A stretch of 11,916 nt of DNA from Bacteroidota bacterium (GCA_947462865.1 CANHRW010000041.1:1-11916), one strand, 5' to 3'; shown: positions 1 through 7,216, counted from the first letter of the stretch. Translations and numbers: made by a program. Notes: generated by a model from the sequence alone, not told the origin.

Positions 1-204
1 GTTGTACAAGAAGCCTTAAACAATGTCATGCAAAACAGAACTACCATTGTTATTGCGCATCGTTTAAGCACCATTCACAAGGCTGATTTAATTGTGGTAT
101 TAGACAAAGGTAAAATTGTTCAAACTGGCAATCACCAAGAACTCATTCAACAAGAAGGTTTGTACAAACAACTGCACCAATTGCAACAAATTATTGAGGC
201 TTAA
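1..204 (+). CDS. ABC exporter, C-terminal end of ATP-binding domain (partial)
   Basis: This is the 3' end of a gene that begins before the window; 67 codons are visible and frame 1 is open from base 1 to the TAA at 202-204. The residues around TIVIAHRLSTIHKAD carry the H-loop (switch) histidine at visible residue 20. They are followed by the VLDKGKIVQTGNHQELI stretch that ends the nucleotide-binding domain of exporter-type ABC proteins (MsbA/LmrA type, usually one chain with six membrane segments plus the ATPase). The ending LYKQLHQLQQ is also typical of that family. Walker A, signature and Walker B motifs lie upstream and cannot be seen. The stop overlaps the start of the next gene (TAATG), so the two are probably co-transcribed. 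A lipid A or glycolipid flippase is plausible because the neighbour is a glycosyltransferase, but the substrate is inferred, not shown. Confidence 0.9.
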   Translation, partial: VVQEALNNVMQNRTTIVIAHRLSTIHKADLIVVLDKGKIVQTGNHQELIQQEGLYKQLHQLQQIIEA

Positions 205-1340
205 TGTGGTTTAAATTTTTGGCATTTTGTTCCAATTTGCTGCGTCAGTTAAAGCAAGAAAAAGCAAATCAAAAACAGTTCAATCTTTACCATACTTTGG
301 TAGAAAATATTGCTGCGTATAAAACTACTCAGTGCAATACTTCGCGCATACTGGTAGTAAAATTAGACGACATTGGTGATTACATTTTATTTGAAAATGC
401 TTTTCATACATGGGCTACTAGCCAACAAATTAACCAAGAATTGTTTTTGGTTGGCAATGAAGCTTGGAGACCTTTGTTTGAACTCAAATTCAAAGAGCTC
501 GCCATAACATGTTGTTGGGTCAATAAATCACAATGGCTGCACGAACAAGCGTACCAAAAAGAAAAAGCCAAAGAACTGCAAAGTATTGCTCCATCAACCT
601 GCATGTACCCTTCTTATACAAGGTCATTGTTACTGGATGCCAGTATTGGAAGCTTATTTCCTAATGCTGCACATATTGGTTTGAACAACCCCAAAAACAC
701 CGATCAACAATTAGAAAAAGCGTTTTTAACTGAAAAAATAAATCCTCCAAAAGTTGCGCATGAACTGGAATTGAACGCCTGCTTTTTTAAACAAGTAATA
801 CCCGCAATCACGGAAGCACATCTGCAACAATCTAATTATTTTATTGTTGGAATTGGAGGCAATCAACAAAGCAAACGTTGGTCAGAAAAAAAATACGGTC
901 TATTGATTCAACAACTGCTGATGCAATTCCCAAAATTCAATTGTTTGATTGTAGGGGGAAAAGCAGAGCAAGAGCAAGCCAAGCAAATTGTTCAACAAAT
1001 AAACAATCCTAGGTGTATCAATTATTGTGAGCAAGTGCAATTAGAACACTTGGCTAACTTTTGTATGCAAGCTCAATTTGCCATCTGTAACGATACAGCT
1101 GTTGCTCATGTATGTGCATTAAACAATGTTCCATTGTTGGTAGTAGCCAATGGAAACCGTTATGGGCGGTTTTTTCCATACCCAAAGTCATTCAAGCAAA
1201 TCAGGGTCATATACCCGAGTCAGCTCAAGCCAACTTTATCAAAACATTACGATTGGAAGGAGAAATTTCCAATCAATGCTATCAAATACACAGATGTATT
1301 GGCTCAATTGCACATTTTATTAGATTCTTGTAATAATTGA
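204..1340 (+). CDS. Glycosyltransferase family 9 (heptosyltransferase-like)
   Basis: This is a 378-residue protein related to ADP-heptose:LPS heptosyltransferases (GT9, GT-B fold), which add sugars to the lipid A-core on the cytoplasmic face of the inner membrane. Near the N-terminal Rossmann domain, residues 49-62 (ILVVKLDDIGDYIL) match the family's opening strand and glycine loop. Residues 216-226 (GIGGNQQSKRW) match the G-x-x-x-x-x-KRW block of the C-terminal nucleotide-sugar domain. Residues 295-302 (CNDTAVAH) match the conserved [ND]-[ST]-x-x-x-H motif, followed by a small-residue loop and a proline-rich end. The length is close to the family norm. The ATG overlaps the upstream ABC gene's stop by one base, which supports this start. 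The exact sugar donor and acceptor cannot be read from the sequence; many Bacteroidota GT9 proteins are not true heptosyltransferases. Confidence 0.85.
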   Translation: MWFKFLAFCSNLLRQLKQEKANQKQFNLYHTLVENIAAYKTTQCNTSRILVVKLDDIGDYILFENAFHTWATSQQINQELFLVGNEAWRPLFELKFKELAITCCWVNKSQWLHEQAYQKEKAKELQSIAPSTCMYPSYTRSLLLDASIGSLFPNAAHIGLNNPKNTDQQLEKAFLTEKINPPKVAHELELNACFFKQVIPAITEAHLQQSNYFIVGIGGNQQSKRWSEKKYGLLIQQLLMQFPKFNCLIVGGKAEQEQAKQIVQQINNPRCINYCEQVQLEHLANFCMQAQFAICNDTAVAHVCALNNVPLLVVANGNRYGRFFPYPKSFKQIRVIYPSQLKPTLSKHYDWKEKFPINAIKYTDVLAQLHILLDSCNN

Positions 1341-1359
1341 TTAGAATCATTTTTTACCT

Positions 1360-1378
1360 ATTTAGAAAAGTTCTAAAT
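1360..1378. promoter_or_regulatory. 19-bp perfect palindrome upstream of feoA, probable operator
   Basis: ATTTAGAA-AAG-TTCTAAAT is an exact inverted repeat of 8-bp arms around a 3-base centre, ending nine bases before the feoA ATG. Its size, AT-rich symmetric form and position before iron-uptake genes fit an operator for a dimeric metal-sensing repressor of the DtxR/MntR or Fur type, so that FeoAB would be switched off when metal is plentiful. The regulator's identity is inferred; no regulator gene is in the window. A hairpin role is less likely because the stem is nearly all A-T and the loop has only three bases. No convincing -33/-7 promoter was found around it. Confidence 0.5.
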
Positions 1379-1387
1379 TGCCGCACA

Positions 1388-1609
1388 ATGAACGTATCAG
1401 ACTTAACACCGGGTATGCAAGCCACTATAGTGAGCGTAAAAAGCGAGACCCTCTCACTTAAATTATTTGAGATGGGGGTACTACCCGGCGAACTAGTAAG
1501 TTTGGCACATATTGCACCTTTTGGAGACCCAATAGCCATTCATGTTGGAGAATACAAGTTGTGTCTTCGATTAGAAGATGCTGCAGAAATAGAAATAGTA
1601 GCGAATTAG
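1388..1609 (+). CDS. feoA: FeoA, ferrous iron transport accessory protein
   Basis: This is a 73-residue cytosolic protein with the SH3-like fold of FeoA, which works with FeoB in Fe2+ uptake. The visible family features are an N-terminal MNVSDLTPGMQATIVSV strand, the LKLFEMGVLPGE segment (the L-x-x-MG-[LV]-x-PG hallmark of FeoA), and APFGDPIAI followed by a closing Glu/Ile-rich strand. The ATG at 1388 is chosen because it gives the normal FeoA length and lies just after the palindrome at 1360-1378. An in-frame TTG at 1337 would add 17 residues resembling nothing in FeoA, would overlap the glycosyltransferase gene and would place the palindrome inside the coding region. No clear Shine-Dalgarno sequence precedes it, which is usual in Bacteroidota. 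The TAG stop shares its G with the GTG start of feoB. Confidence 0.92.
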   Translation: MNVSDLTPGMQATIVSVKSETLSLKLFEMGVLPGELVSLAHIAPFGDPIAIHVGEYKLCLRLEDAAEIEIVAN

Positions 1610-3729
1610 TGGAAAAAAACATCACCATAGCCTTAGTTGGCAACCCCAATTGTGGGAAAACCTCATTGTTTAATGCCTTAACAGGTTTGAAACAAAAAGT
1701 TTCTAATTTTCCAGGAACAACTGTAGAAAAGAAAACAGGCGAAACTTGGCTCAATACGCAAACCAAATTGCAAGTAATTGACCTGCCTGGAACCTACAGC
1801 TTGTACCCAAAATCAGCAGATGAATTGGTGACTTATGAAATACTCAGGACCAAAGCTGAAAACAATTATCCAGATTTGGTCGTTTTTATTGCAGATGCTG
1901 CGAATTTAAAACGCAATTTGCTTTTATTTACTCAGGTTTGCGATTTGGGTGTTCCCGTTATTTTAGCACTCAATATGCTTGATATTGCAGCGCGCCGAGG
2001 TATCAGTTACAATATTCAAGTATTGGAGCAAAAGCTTGGAGTACCCGTTATAGAAATCAATGCCAGAAAAAAAGAAGGAATAGACCCTTTAAAAAATATT
2101 TTACTCGATAGTAAAAAAAGACATACGGCCAATTATTTGAGCTTGTCACATTTAGAACCTGAATTTTTAAAAGCAATTTGCAAATTAACAGACAAAAGCA
2201 ATCCTTATGCAGCATTGCAATATGCCATTAACGCATCTGTTTTACTAAATGAACATGCTAAAAACATTCAAGATGTATTCGTAAAATTTGGTTTTGATAG
2301 TTTAAAATTTCAAGAAAAAGAAGTTCTTAAGCGTTACGAAATAATAGAAACAACTGTTCAGGCCTCAAGAATCAAGAAAACAATTGGCATTAAGCAATCG
2401 GTCAGCAATAAAATAGATAAAATTCTCACCCATCGTTATTGGGGAATACTCATTTTCTTAACCTTATTGTTCTTAATTTTCCAAGCCATTTTTAGCTGGA
2501 GCTCCTACCCTATGGATGGGGTAGAATATCTTTTTACAGCTACCACCGACTACCTCAAAAATACATTACCAGCAGGTATTCTAAACGATTTATTGGTGAA
2601 TGGCATCATGGCTGGACTAAGTGGTGTGATTGTATTTTTACCTCAAATTGTAATATTGTTCTTATTTATTGCCATACTAGAAGACATCGGCTATATGGCC
2701 CGGGTAGGTTTTATCATGGACCGAATTATGCGCCCATTTGGCATGAATGGCAAGTCTATTGTACCCTTAATTGGTGGCATGGCTTGCGCAGTTCCGAGCA
2801 TCATGGCAAGCCGCAGCATTGAAAATAAAAAAGAACGACTTATTACCATGTTGGTGATTCCGCTCATGAGTTGCTCCGCAAGACTTCCCGTTTATACATT
2901 ATTGATTTCTATCCTGGTACCTGATACTGCAAAATGGGGGCCTTTTAACATCCATGGATTGGTACTTATGGGCATGTATTTACTTGGATTTGTAGCAGCC
3001 ATTTTGAGTGCATGGGTGTTTAAATTTATAATCAACAACAAAGAAAAAAATTATTTTCTGATGGAATTGCCATCATATAAATTACCTGTGCTTTCGAATA
3101 TTGTCATTACATTGATTGAAAAATCTGGTGCATTTGTTTTGGGTGCAGGTAAAATTATTGTAGCTGTATCCGTAATACTATGGGTTTTGGCATCAACAGG
3201 TCCAACTAAAAACATACAAGCTGTAAAATATACTTACACAGTAAAAGTCTCTGAATTAAAAGAGGGTCCAGATTTTGAAAAACAAAAAACAGATTTAGAC
3301 CTTCATTACAGGTCTCAGTTGCTTGAAGCCAGTTATGCTGGAGAATTTGGTAAATTTATTGAGCCTGTTATACGGCCTTTGGGTTTTGATTGGAAAATAG
3401 GCATTGCTTTGCTCACTTCAATGGCGGCTAGAGAGGTTTTTGTAGGTACCATGAGTACCATTTACAGTGCAGAAGGTTCTGAGGATGATTTAGGATCAAT
3501 CAGGACCAAGATGATGAATGATACCAATAACCAAACACACAAACCAGTATATACCCTTGCAACCGTATTCTCTTTACTCGTTTTCTATGCTTTTGCGCTT
3601 CAATGTATGAGTACACTTGCTATTGTAAAGAAAGAAACCGGAGGCTTCAAATGGGCCATTGTTCAATTTGTTTATTTAACAGTGCTTGCATATGGAAGTA
3701 GCTTGTTTATTTACCAGGTATTTAGTTGA
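1609..3729 (+). CDS. feoB: FeoB, ferrous iron transporter (G-protein domain plus membrane channel)
   Basis: This is a 706-residue inner-membrane Fe2+ importer with an N-terminal GTPase. GTPase motifs, numbered from the GTG at 1609, are G1 GNPNCGKT (11-18), switch region PGTTVEKK (35-42), G3 DLPG (58-61), G4 NMLD (122-125) and a G5-like NARKKEG (151-157). A helical region leads to about eight membrane segments with two Gate repeats: one near residues 367-425 (GMACAVPSIMASRS, SCSARLPVY) and one near 590-615 (LTSMAAREVFVGTMSTIY). Cys393, Cys422 and Cys666 sit where the E. coli protein has the cysteines proposed to line the pore. A charged stretch of about 60 residues (3210-3390) separates the second-half helices. 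The GTG at 1609 overlaps the feoA stop and begins four codons before the first G-domain strand. An earlier in-frame GTG at 1561 would overlap feoA by 49 bases and is less likely. No FeoC follows. Confidence 0.95.
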   Translation: MEKNITIALVGNPNCGKTSLFNALTGLKQKVSNFPGTTVEKKTGETWLNTQTKLQVIDLPGTYSLYPKSADELVTYEILRTKAENNYPDLVVFIADAANLKRNLLLFTQVCDLGVPVILALNMLDIAARRGISYNIQVLEQKLGVPVIEINARKKEGIDPLKNILLDSKKRHTANYLSLSHLEPEFLKAICKLTDKSNPYAALQYAINASVLLNEHAKNIQDVFVKFGFDSLKFQEKEVLKRYEIIETTVQASRIKKTIGIKQSVSNKIDKILTHRYWGILIFLTLLFLIFQAIFSWSSYPMDGVEYLFTATTDYLKNTLPAGILNDLLVNGIMAGLSGVIVFLPQIVILFLFIAILEDIGYMARVGFIMDRIMRPFGMNGKSIVPLIGGMACAVPSIMASRSIENKKERLITMLVIPLMSCSARLPVYTLLISILVPDTAKWGPFNIHGLVLMGMYLLGFVAAILSAWVFKFIINNKEKNYFLMELPSYKLPVLSNIVITLIEKSGAFVLGAGKIIVAVSVILWVLASTGPTKNIQAVKYTYTVKVSELKEGPDFEKQKTDLDLHYRSQLLEASYAGEFGKFIEPVIRPLGFDWKIGIALLTSMAAREVFVGTMSTIYSAEGSEDDLGSIRTKMMNDTNNQTHKPVYTLATVFSLLVFYAFALQCMSTLAIVKKETGGFKWAIVQFVYLTVLAYGSSLFIYQVFS

Positions 3730-3802
3730 TTGACCTGTTTTAGAAATAGCCAAGTTTTCTATTTATTTTACTGACTATTAGTTAAATAAGAAATTATAGT
3801 GG

Positions 3803-3829
3803 TTTTGTTTATTGATTGGCATATCTTTT
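3803..3829 (+). promoter_or_regulatory. Possible rpoD promoter (weak)
   Basis: TATCTTTT at 3822-3829 matches seven of eight positions of the Bacteroidota -7 element TAnnTTTG. A TTTTG occurs at 3803-3807 but only 14 bases upstream, shorter than the usual spacing of about 17-23, so the -33 assignment is poor. A start of transcription near 3836 would give a leader of about 40 bases containing AAGGAG at 3858-3863, which lies 14 bases before the ATG. Confidence 0.3.
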
Positions 3830-3834
3830 CACGA

Positions 3835-3846
3835 AATTTGCAAATT
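3835..3846. repeat. 12-bp perfect palindrome in the rpoD leader
   Basis: AATTTGCAAATT is its own reverse complement and lies at or just after the likely transcription start of rpoD, 31 bases before the ATG. It could be a protein-binding site. In AT-rich intergenic DNA a site of this size may also arise by chance. No second copy was seen in the window. Confidence 0.3.
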
Positions 3847-3877
3847 CTATTCAAAACAAGGAGACTGAAAAAAATAT

Positions 3878-4741
3878 ATGAGGCAGCTGAAAATTAGTAA
3901 ACAGTTCACCAATCGCGAAAGCAAATCTTTGGACAAATACCTGAATGAAATCAGTAAAGTACCAATGATTGATGCCCAAGAAGAAGTAGAATTGGCAAGA
4001 AGAATTAGAGAAGGTGATCAGGTTGCATTAGAGCGTTTGGTGAATGCCAACTTAAGGTTTGTTGTTTCGGTTTCTAAACAATACCAAAACCAAGGTTTAA
4101 CACTTGGCGACTTAATCAATGAAGGCAATTTAGGCTTGATCAAAGCCGCCAAAAGATTCGACGAAACTAGAGGATTTAAATTCATTTCATACGCAGTTTG
4201 GTGGATCCGTCAATCAATATTACAAGCTTTGGCAGACCAAAGTCGTATTGTTAGGTTGCCATTGAACAAAGTAGGTTCAATAGGAAGAATTGGAAACACT
4301 TCTGCAAAATTGGAACAAGAATTAGAAAGAGAGCCGACTGTAGAAGAAATTGCAGAGGCTATGGATATTCCTTTGCAAGAAGTTGAAAATGCACTCAGAT
4401 CAACTGGCCGTCATTTAAGTATTGATGCACCTTTAACCGACGGGGAAGACAATACATTATTGGGTATACTTGATTCAAATGATGAACCAAGACCTGATGT
4501 ACAATTGATCAATGAGTCATTGCAAAAAGAAATCAACCGTGTTATTTCTACATTGAGCGAAAAAGAAAGAGATGTATTGAAATTCTATTACGGATTAGAC
4601 GGGGGCCCAGCCCATACTTTAGAAGACATCAGCGAAAAAATTGGTTTAACCCGTGAAAGGGTTCGTCAAATCAAAGAAAAAGCTTTGAGAAGACTTAGAA
4701 AATCAAGTAAAAGTAAAATTTTAAAAGCCTATTTAGGATAA
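3878..4741 (+). CDS. rpoD: Primary RNA polymerase sigma factor (sigma-70, Bacteroidota type)
   Basis: This 287-residue protein directs RNA polymerase to housekeeping promoters. Region 1.2 covers about residues 15-48 (SLDKYLNEISKVPMIDAQEE). Region 2 covers about 52-122, with the core-binding DLINEGNLGLIKAAKRFD and the -10-reading, strand-melting FKFISYAVWWIRQSI (100-114). Region 3 is about 123-200. Region 4 is about 219-280, with the helix-turn-helix and closing TLEDISEKIGLTRERVRQIKEKALRRLR pattern that reads the -33 element. It lacks region 1.1 and the large non-conserved insert of E. coli RpoD, as is normal for the primary sigma factors of this phylum, which read TTTG / TAnnTTTG. AAGGAG at 3858-3863 lies upstream with a long 14-base spacing. 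The gene is monocistronic: it has its own 148-base upstream gap and a strong terminator follows. Confidence 0.96.
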   Translation: MRQLKISKQFTNRESKSLDKYLNEISKVPMIDAQEEVELARRIREGDQVALERLVNANLRFVVSVSKQYQNQGLTLGDLINEGNLGLIKAAKRFDETRGFKFISYAVWWIRQSILQALADQSRIVRLPLNKVGSIGRIGNTSAKLEQELEREPTVEEIAEAMDIPLQEVENALRSTGRHLSIDAPLTDGEDNTLLGILDSNDEPRPDVQLINESLQKEINRVISTLSEKERDVLKFYYGLDGGPAHTLEDISEKIGLTRERVRQIKEKALRRLRKSSKSKILKAYLG

Positions 4742-4743
4742 GT

Positions 4744-4777
4744 AAAATCCCGGTCTGCATAGACCGGGATTTTTTTT
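4744..4777 (+). terminator. Intrinsic terminator after rpoD
   Basis: A 13-base arm at 4744-4756 (AAAATCCCGGTCT) pairs perfectly with 4761-4773 (AGACCGGGATTTT) around a GCAT tetraloop, and the T run continues to 4777. The GC-rich core plus T tract is a textbook rho-independent terminator, starting two bases after the rpoD stop. The A run on the left could let it act weakly on the other strand, but no gene arrives from that side. Confidence 0.95.
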
Positions 4778-4814
4778 GCATCCTTCACTATCCACAGCTT
4801 GGAAAAGAATTTCT

Positions 4815-4844
4815 TTTTGCTTTGAGACAGAATGCTTACAATTG
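4815..4844 (+). promoter_or_regulatory. Candidate promoter for the SpmAB gene
   Basis: TTTTG at 4815-4819 is followed after 17 bases by TACAATTG at 4837-4844, which matches seven of eight positions of TAnnTTTG. Both the element order and the spacing fit the Bacteroidota housekeeping consensus. It lies between the rpoD terminator and the ATG at 4861, where a promoter is needed, and predicts a very short leader of about 10 bases. Confidence 0.45.
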
Positions 4845-4860
4845 AGTATAATCTCATGAT

Positions 4861-6291
4861 ATGGCATTAAGTAGATTTTGGAGCTGGCTTTTAATAACCA
4901 GTATTTGTTTTGTGTTTTATTTGATGGGTACAGGAAAAATGTACACCCTTAATGGCTTGGTGAACGGCAAACAAAGCGACCCCGTTTTGCAAAAAGAAAT
5001 GAGCTTTGATACTGCTCAATTTGACAGCGTTTTTGTGCAACAAATTCAGTCCTCTGAAAACAAACAAGTGGTTGCTAACGATACCATATATCAACTAACA
5101 AATAAACAAACACTTGAGGTTTACTATGGCAAGCAGGCTGCAGACGGTATGTTTACTACTTGCAAAAATACCATGACCGATTTGTGGCTGCCCCTGATTG
5201 GCTACTTGACGTTTTTTTGTGGCTTACTTAATCTATTAAAAGATGCCAAAGCCATCGATAAAATTGCTGTTAAATTGGCCCCATTTTTTGAAAGAATTTT
5301 TCCTGAACTTCCCAAAAATCATGAGGCTTTTGGCTATATGACCATGAATTTTGCAGCTAATTTTTTAGGCCTAGACAATGCCGCTACACCATTTGGACTA
5401 AAAGCAATGGAAAGCATGCAACAAGTGAATACAAACAAAGACAAAGCCTCTAACAGCCAAATCATGTTTTTATGTTTGCATGCAGCTGGTTTAACCCTCA
5501 TACCAACCTCAATTATTGGGTACAGAGCCGCACAACATGCAAGCAACCCTGCTGATATTATGGTTCCTACCATTGTTACTTCATTTATTGGCACATTGGC
5601 TGCTTTGTTGTTTGTAAGTATCAAACAAAAAATAAATTTGCTCAATGGGGTGGTAATTGGTGCTGTGAGCATTGTGGCGGGTTTAATAGTATTGTTGATG
5701 GTTTACATTCAACAGCTCATTGGACTGGAAAAAATTCATTTTACAGGCAACTTGAGCAATGTGGTTTTATTGTCTATTGTATTGTTGATTGTAGCATATG
5801 CTGTTTTCAATGAAAAACTTTTTTCGGCTAACAATTCCAATTTATTTGACTCATTTATTGAAGGTGCCAAAGATGGATTTACCACAGGAGTAAGGGTTTT
5901 ACCATATATGATTGCCATGTTGGTTGCCTTGTCTGTGTTCAGAAATTCTTCTTTAATGGAGTTGCTCATGTCGGGATTAACAAGCCTAATGACTACTTTT
6001 CATGTAGACCCACAAATTGTACAATCAATTCCGGTAGCACTCATGAGACCTTTCAGTGCAGGTGGGGCAAGAGGATTCATGTTAGATGCCATGAAAACCT
6101 ATGGACCCGATAGTTTAACTGGACAATTGTCTTGCTTGTTTCAAGGAGCAGCCGAAACCACTTTTTATGTGGTTGCATTGTATTTTGGTTCAGTAAAAGT
6201 TAAAGACGCGCGCTATACTTTGGGTATTATGCTATTGGTAGATTTGGTTTGTGTGATTGCTGGAATTGGCGTTTGTAAAATATATTTTTAA
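4861..6291 (+). CDS. Fused SpmA-SpmB membrane protein (Gate / nucleoside-recognition domains)
   Basis: This 476-residue integral membrane protein joins the two spore maturation proteins SpmA and SpmB, which are separate genes in Bacillus. The SpmA half (about 1-255) holds LPLIGYLTFFCGLLNLL and the hallmark GLDNAATPFGLKAMESMQ (170-187), then CLHAAGLTLIPTSIIGYRAA. Hydrophobic segments follow at about 262-285 and 300-316. The SpmB half (about 330-476) holds GFTTGVRVLPYMIAMLVALS, ALMRPFSAGGARG (393-405) and FQGAAETTFYVVALYFGSV (427-445). The hydrophilic stretch at about 28-107, between the first membrane helix and the SpmA core, is absent from the short Bacillus SpmA. The domains belong to the same Gate superfamily as the FeoB channel repeats, so transport is likely, but the substrate is unknown. 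Its stop overlaps that of convergent ldcA. A spore role is unlikely in this phylum. Confidence 0.88.
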   Translation: MALSRFWSWLLITSICFVFYLMGTGKMYTLNGLVNGKQSDPVLQKEMSFDTAQFDSVFVQQIQSSENKQVVANDTIYQLTNKQTLEVYYGKQAADGMFTTCKNTMTDLWLPLIGYLTFFCGLLNLLKDAKAIDKIAVKLAPFFERIFPELPKNHEAFGYMTMNFAANFLGLDNAATPFGLKAMESMQQVNTNKDKASNSQIMFLCLHAAGLTLIPTSIIGYRAAQHASNPADIMVPTIVTSFIGTLAALLFVSIKQKINLLNGVVIGAVSIVAGLIVLLMVYIQQLIGLEKIHFTGNLSNVVLLSIVLLIVAYAVFNEKLFSANNSNLFDSFIEGAKDGFTTGVRVLPYMIAMLVALSVFRNSSLMELLMSGLTSLMTTFHVDPQIVQSIPVALMRPFSAGGARGFMLDAMKTYGPDSLTGQLSCLFQGAAETTFYVVALYFGSVKVKDARYTLGIMLLVDLVCVIAGIGVCKIYF

Positions 6292-7208
6292 GCACCTATT
6301 TGGGTGCAACTAATTTTAGTAGGTGAGTTTGTTACAGTAATGGTATGACCCATTACCAAACATTTGTTCATTTTTTCGTGACCGCAAGGCAACCCAAAAA
6401 CAACAGGAATTTGGTATTCATCCAAAACGTCTAAAATAATCTCATTTGCACTTTTCCCAAAGGGAATGACATTGTCTTTCATGTCACTCATACTTCCTAC
6501 TAAAACAGCCTTGAGGCCTTTAAAAAAATGGGCGCGCTTCAGCCCTATCAGCATACGGTCTATATGGTATAAGTATTCGTCAAGGTCTTCTAAAAACAAG
6601 ATTTTATCTGTTGTATTGGGCAAACTTTCTGAACCTATTAAAGCATACAATACAGATAAATTACCTCCTATTAATTCTCCTGAAAAAGGTTCAGTTGGCA
6701 GGTTGGTATTGAGCACATGTTGACTCACTTCAAATGCAATACCTTTACCAAATAATGCATTTTTAAAACTCTCTACAGATGCTGAATCATAGCGTTCAGG
6801 TTGCATACTAAAAGCCATACAGGCATGCATAGTGGGTATTTGGTATTTTGCTGCTAAATGTGCCAAAAAAACAGTGATATCACTAAAACCTATTAACCAT
6901 TTTGGGTTTTGCACAAATTTGTTAAAATTCAATGCATCAATGATTCTGACACTGCCATAACCACCTCTGGCAAATAAAATTGCGTCGATGCTTGGGTCGT
7001 CCAATAGCCGCTGCAAACCCCTGGTTCTTTCTGCATCTGAACCAGCAAACTGGTGCTCAACTGCATAAATGGTTTCAGACAAAACAACTTTTAAACTCCA
7101 AGATTCAAGTAGAGCAATGGCATCGGCTATTTCAGCAAAGTTTACTTTTCTTGCACTTGCAGCAATGGCTATAGTTGATCCTGGTTTTAAATAAGCTGGA
7201 CTATTCAT
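6288..7208 (-). CDS. ldcA: LD-carboxypeptidase, peptidase family S66 (murein tetrapeptide recycling)
   Basis: This 306-residue cytoplasmic enzyme removes the terminal D-alanine from murein tetrapeptides so that the tripeptide can be reused in peptidoglycan synthesis. The Ser-Glu-His triad of the family can be placed: Ser109 in IGFSDIT, Glu207 in LFLEDLDEYLYHIDRML, and His277 in GLPCGHEKMN. Other family blocks are PGSTIAIAASAR near the N-terminus, LLDDPSIDAILFARGGYGS (69-86), and FSGELIGGNLSVLYALIGS (175-193). There is no signal peptide, and the length matches the family (about 300). The start is the ATG complementary to 7206-7208, eight bases beyond the manC stop, so the two genes are probably transcribed together from the manC side. 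Its stop overlaps that of the convergent SpmAB gene in the four bases TTAA. Confidence 0.93.
   Translation of the reverse strand: MNSPAYLKPGSTIAIAASARKVNFAEIADAIALLESWSLKVVLSETIYAVEHQFAGSDAERTRGLQRLLDDPSIDAILFARGGYGSVRIIDALNFNKFVQNPKWLIGFSDITVFLAHLAAKYQIPTMHACMAFSMQPERYDSASVESFKNALFGKGIAFEVSQHVLNTNLPTEPFSGELIGGNLSVLYALIGSESLPNTTDKILFLEDLDEYLYHIDRMLIGLKRAHFFKGLKAVLVGSMSDMKDNVIPFGKSANEIILDVLDEYQIPVVFGLPCGHEKMNKCLVMGHTITVTNSPTKISCTQIGA
6292..6307. repeat. Small GC-rich hairpin at the convergent gene ends
   Basis: GCACC (6292-6296) pairs with GGTGC (6303-6307) around a six-base loop, with one possible extra G-T pair. It lies in the last codons of ldcA, directly after the SpmAB stop. Neither side has a proper T run in the required direction, so it is at best a weak, possibly bidirectional terminator or an RNA 3'-end structure. 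It is the only structure seen where both transcripts end. Confidence 0.3.
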
Positions 7209-7216
7209 TGAAAGTT

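Noticed and set aside
404..604. Minus-strand open frame opposite the glycosyltransferase gene
   Set aside because: It is antisense to a clearly conserved gene, has no recognisable motif, and its composition mirrors the coding strand.
1337..1387. TTG start giving a longer FeoA
   Set aside because: The 17 added residues do not resemble FeoA, and the start would overlap the previous gene and include the palindrome; the ATG at 1388 gives the normal family length.
3741..3764. Possible feoB terminator hairpin (AAATAG / CTATTT or TAGAAA / TTTCTA)
   Set aside because: Both pairings are six nearly pure A-T pairs with nine-base loops and no clear T run, so stability is too low to call a terminator.
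4789..4799. DnaA-box-like CTATCCACA
   Set aside because: A single eight-of-nine match with no cluster of boxes, no AT-rich unwinding element and no dnaA nearby; not evidence for an origin.
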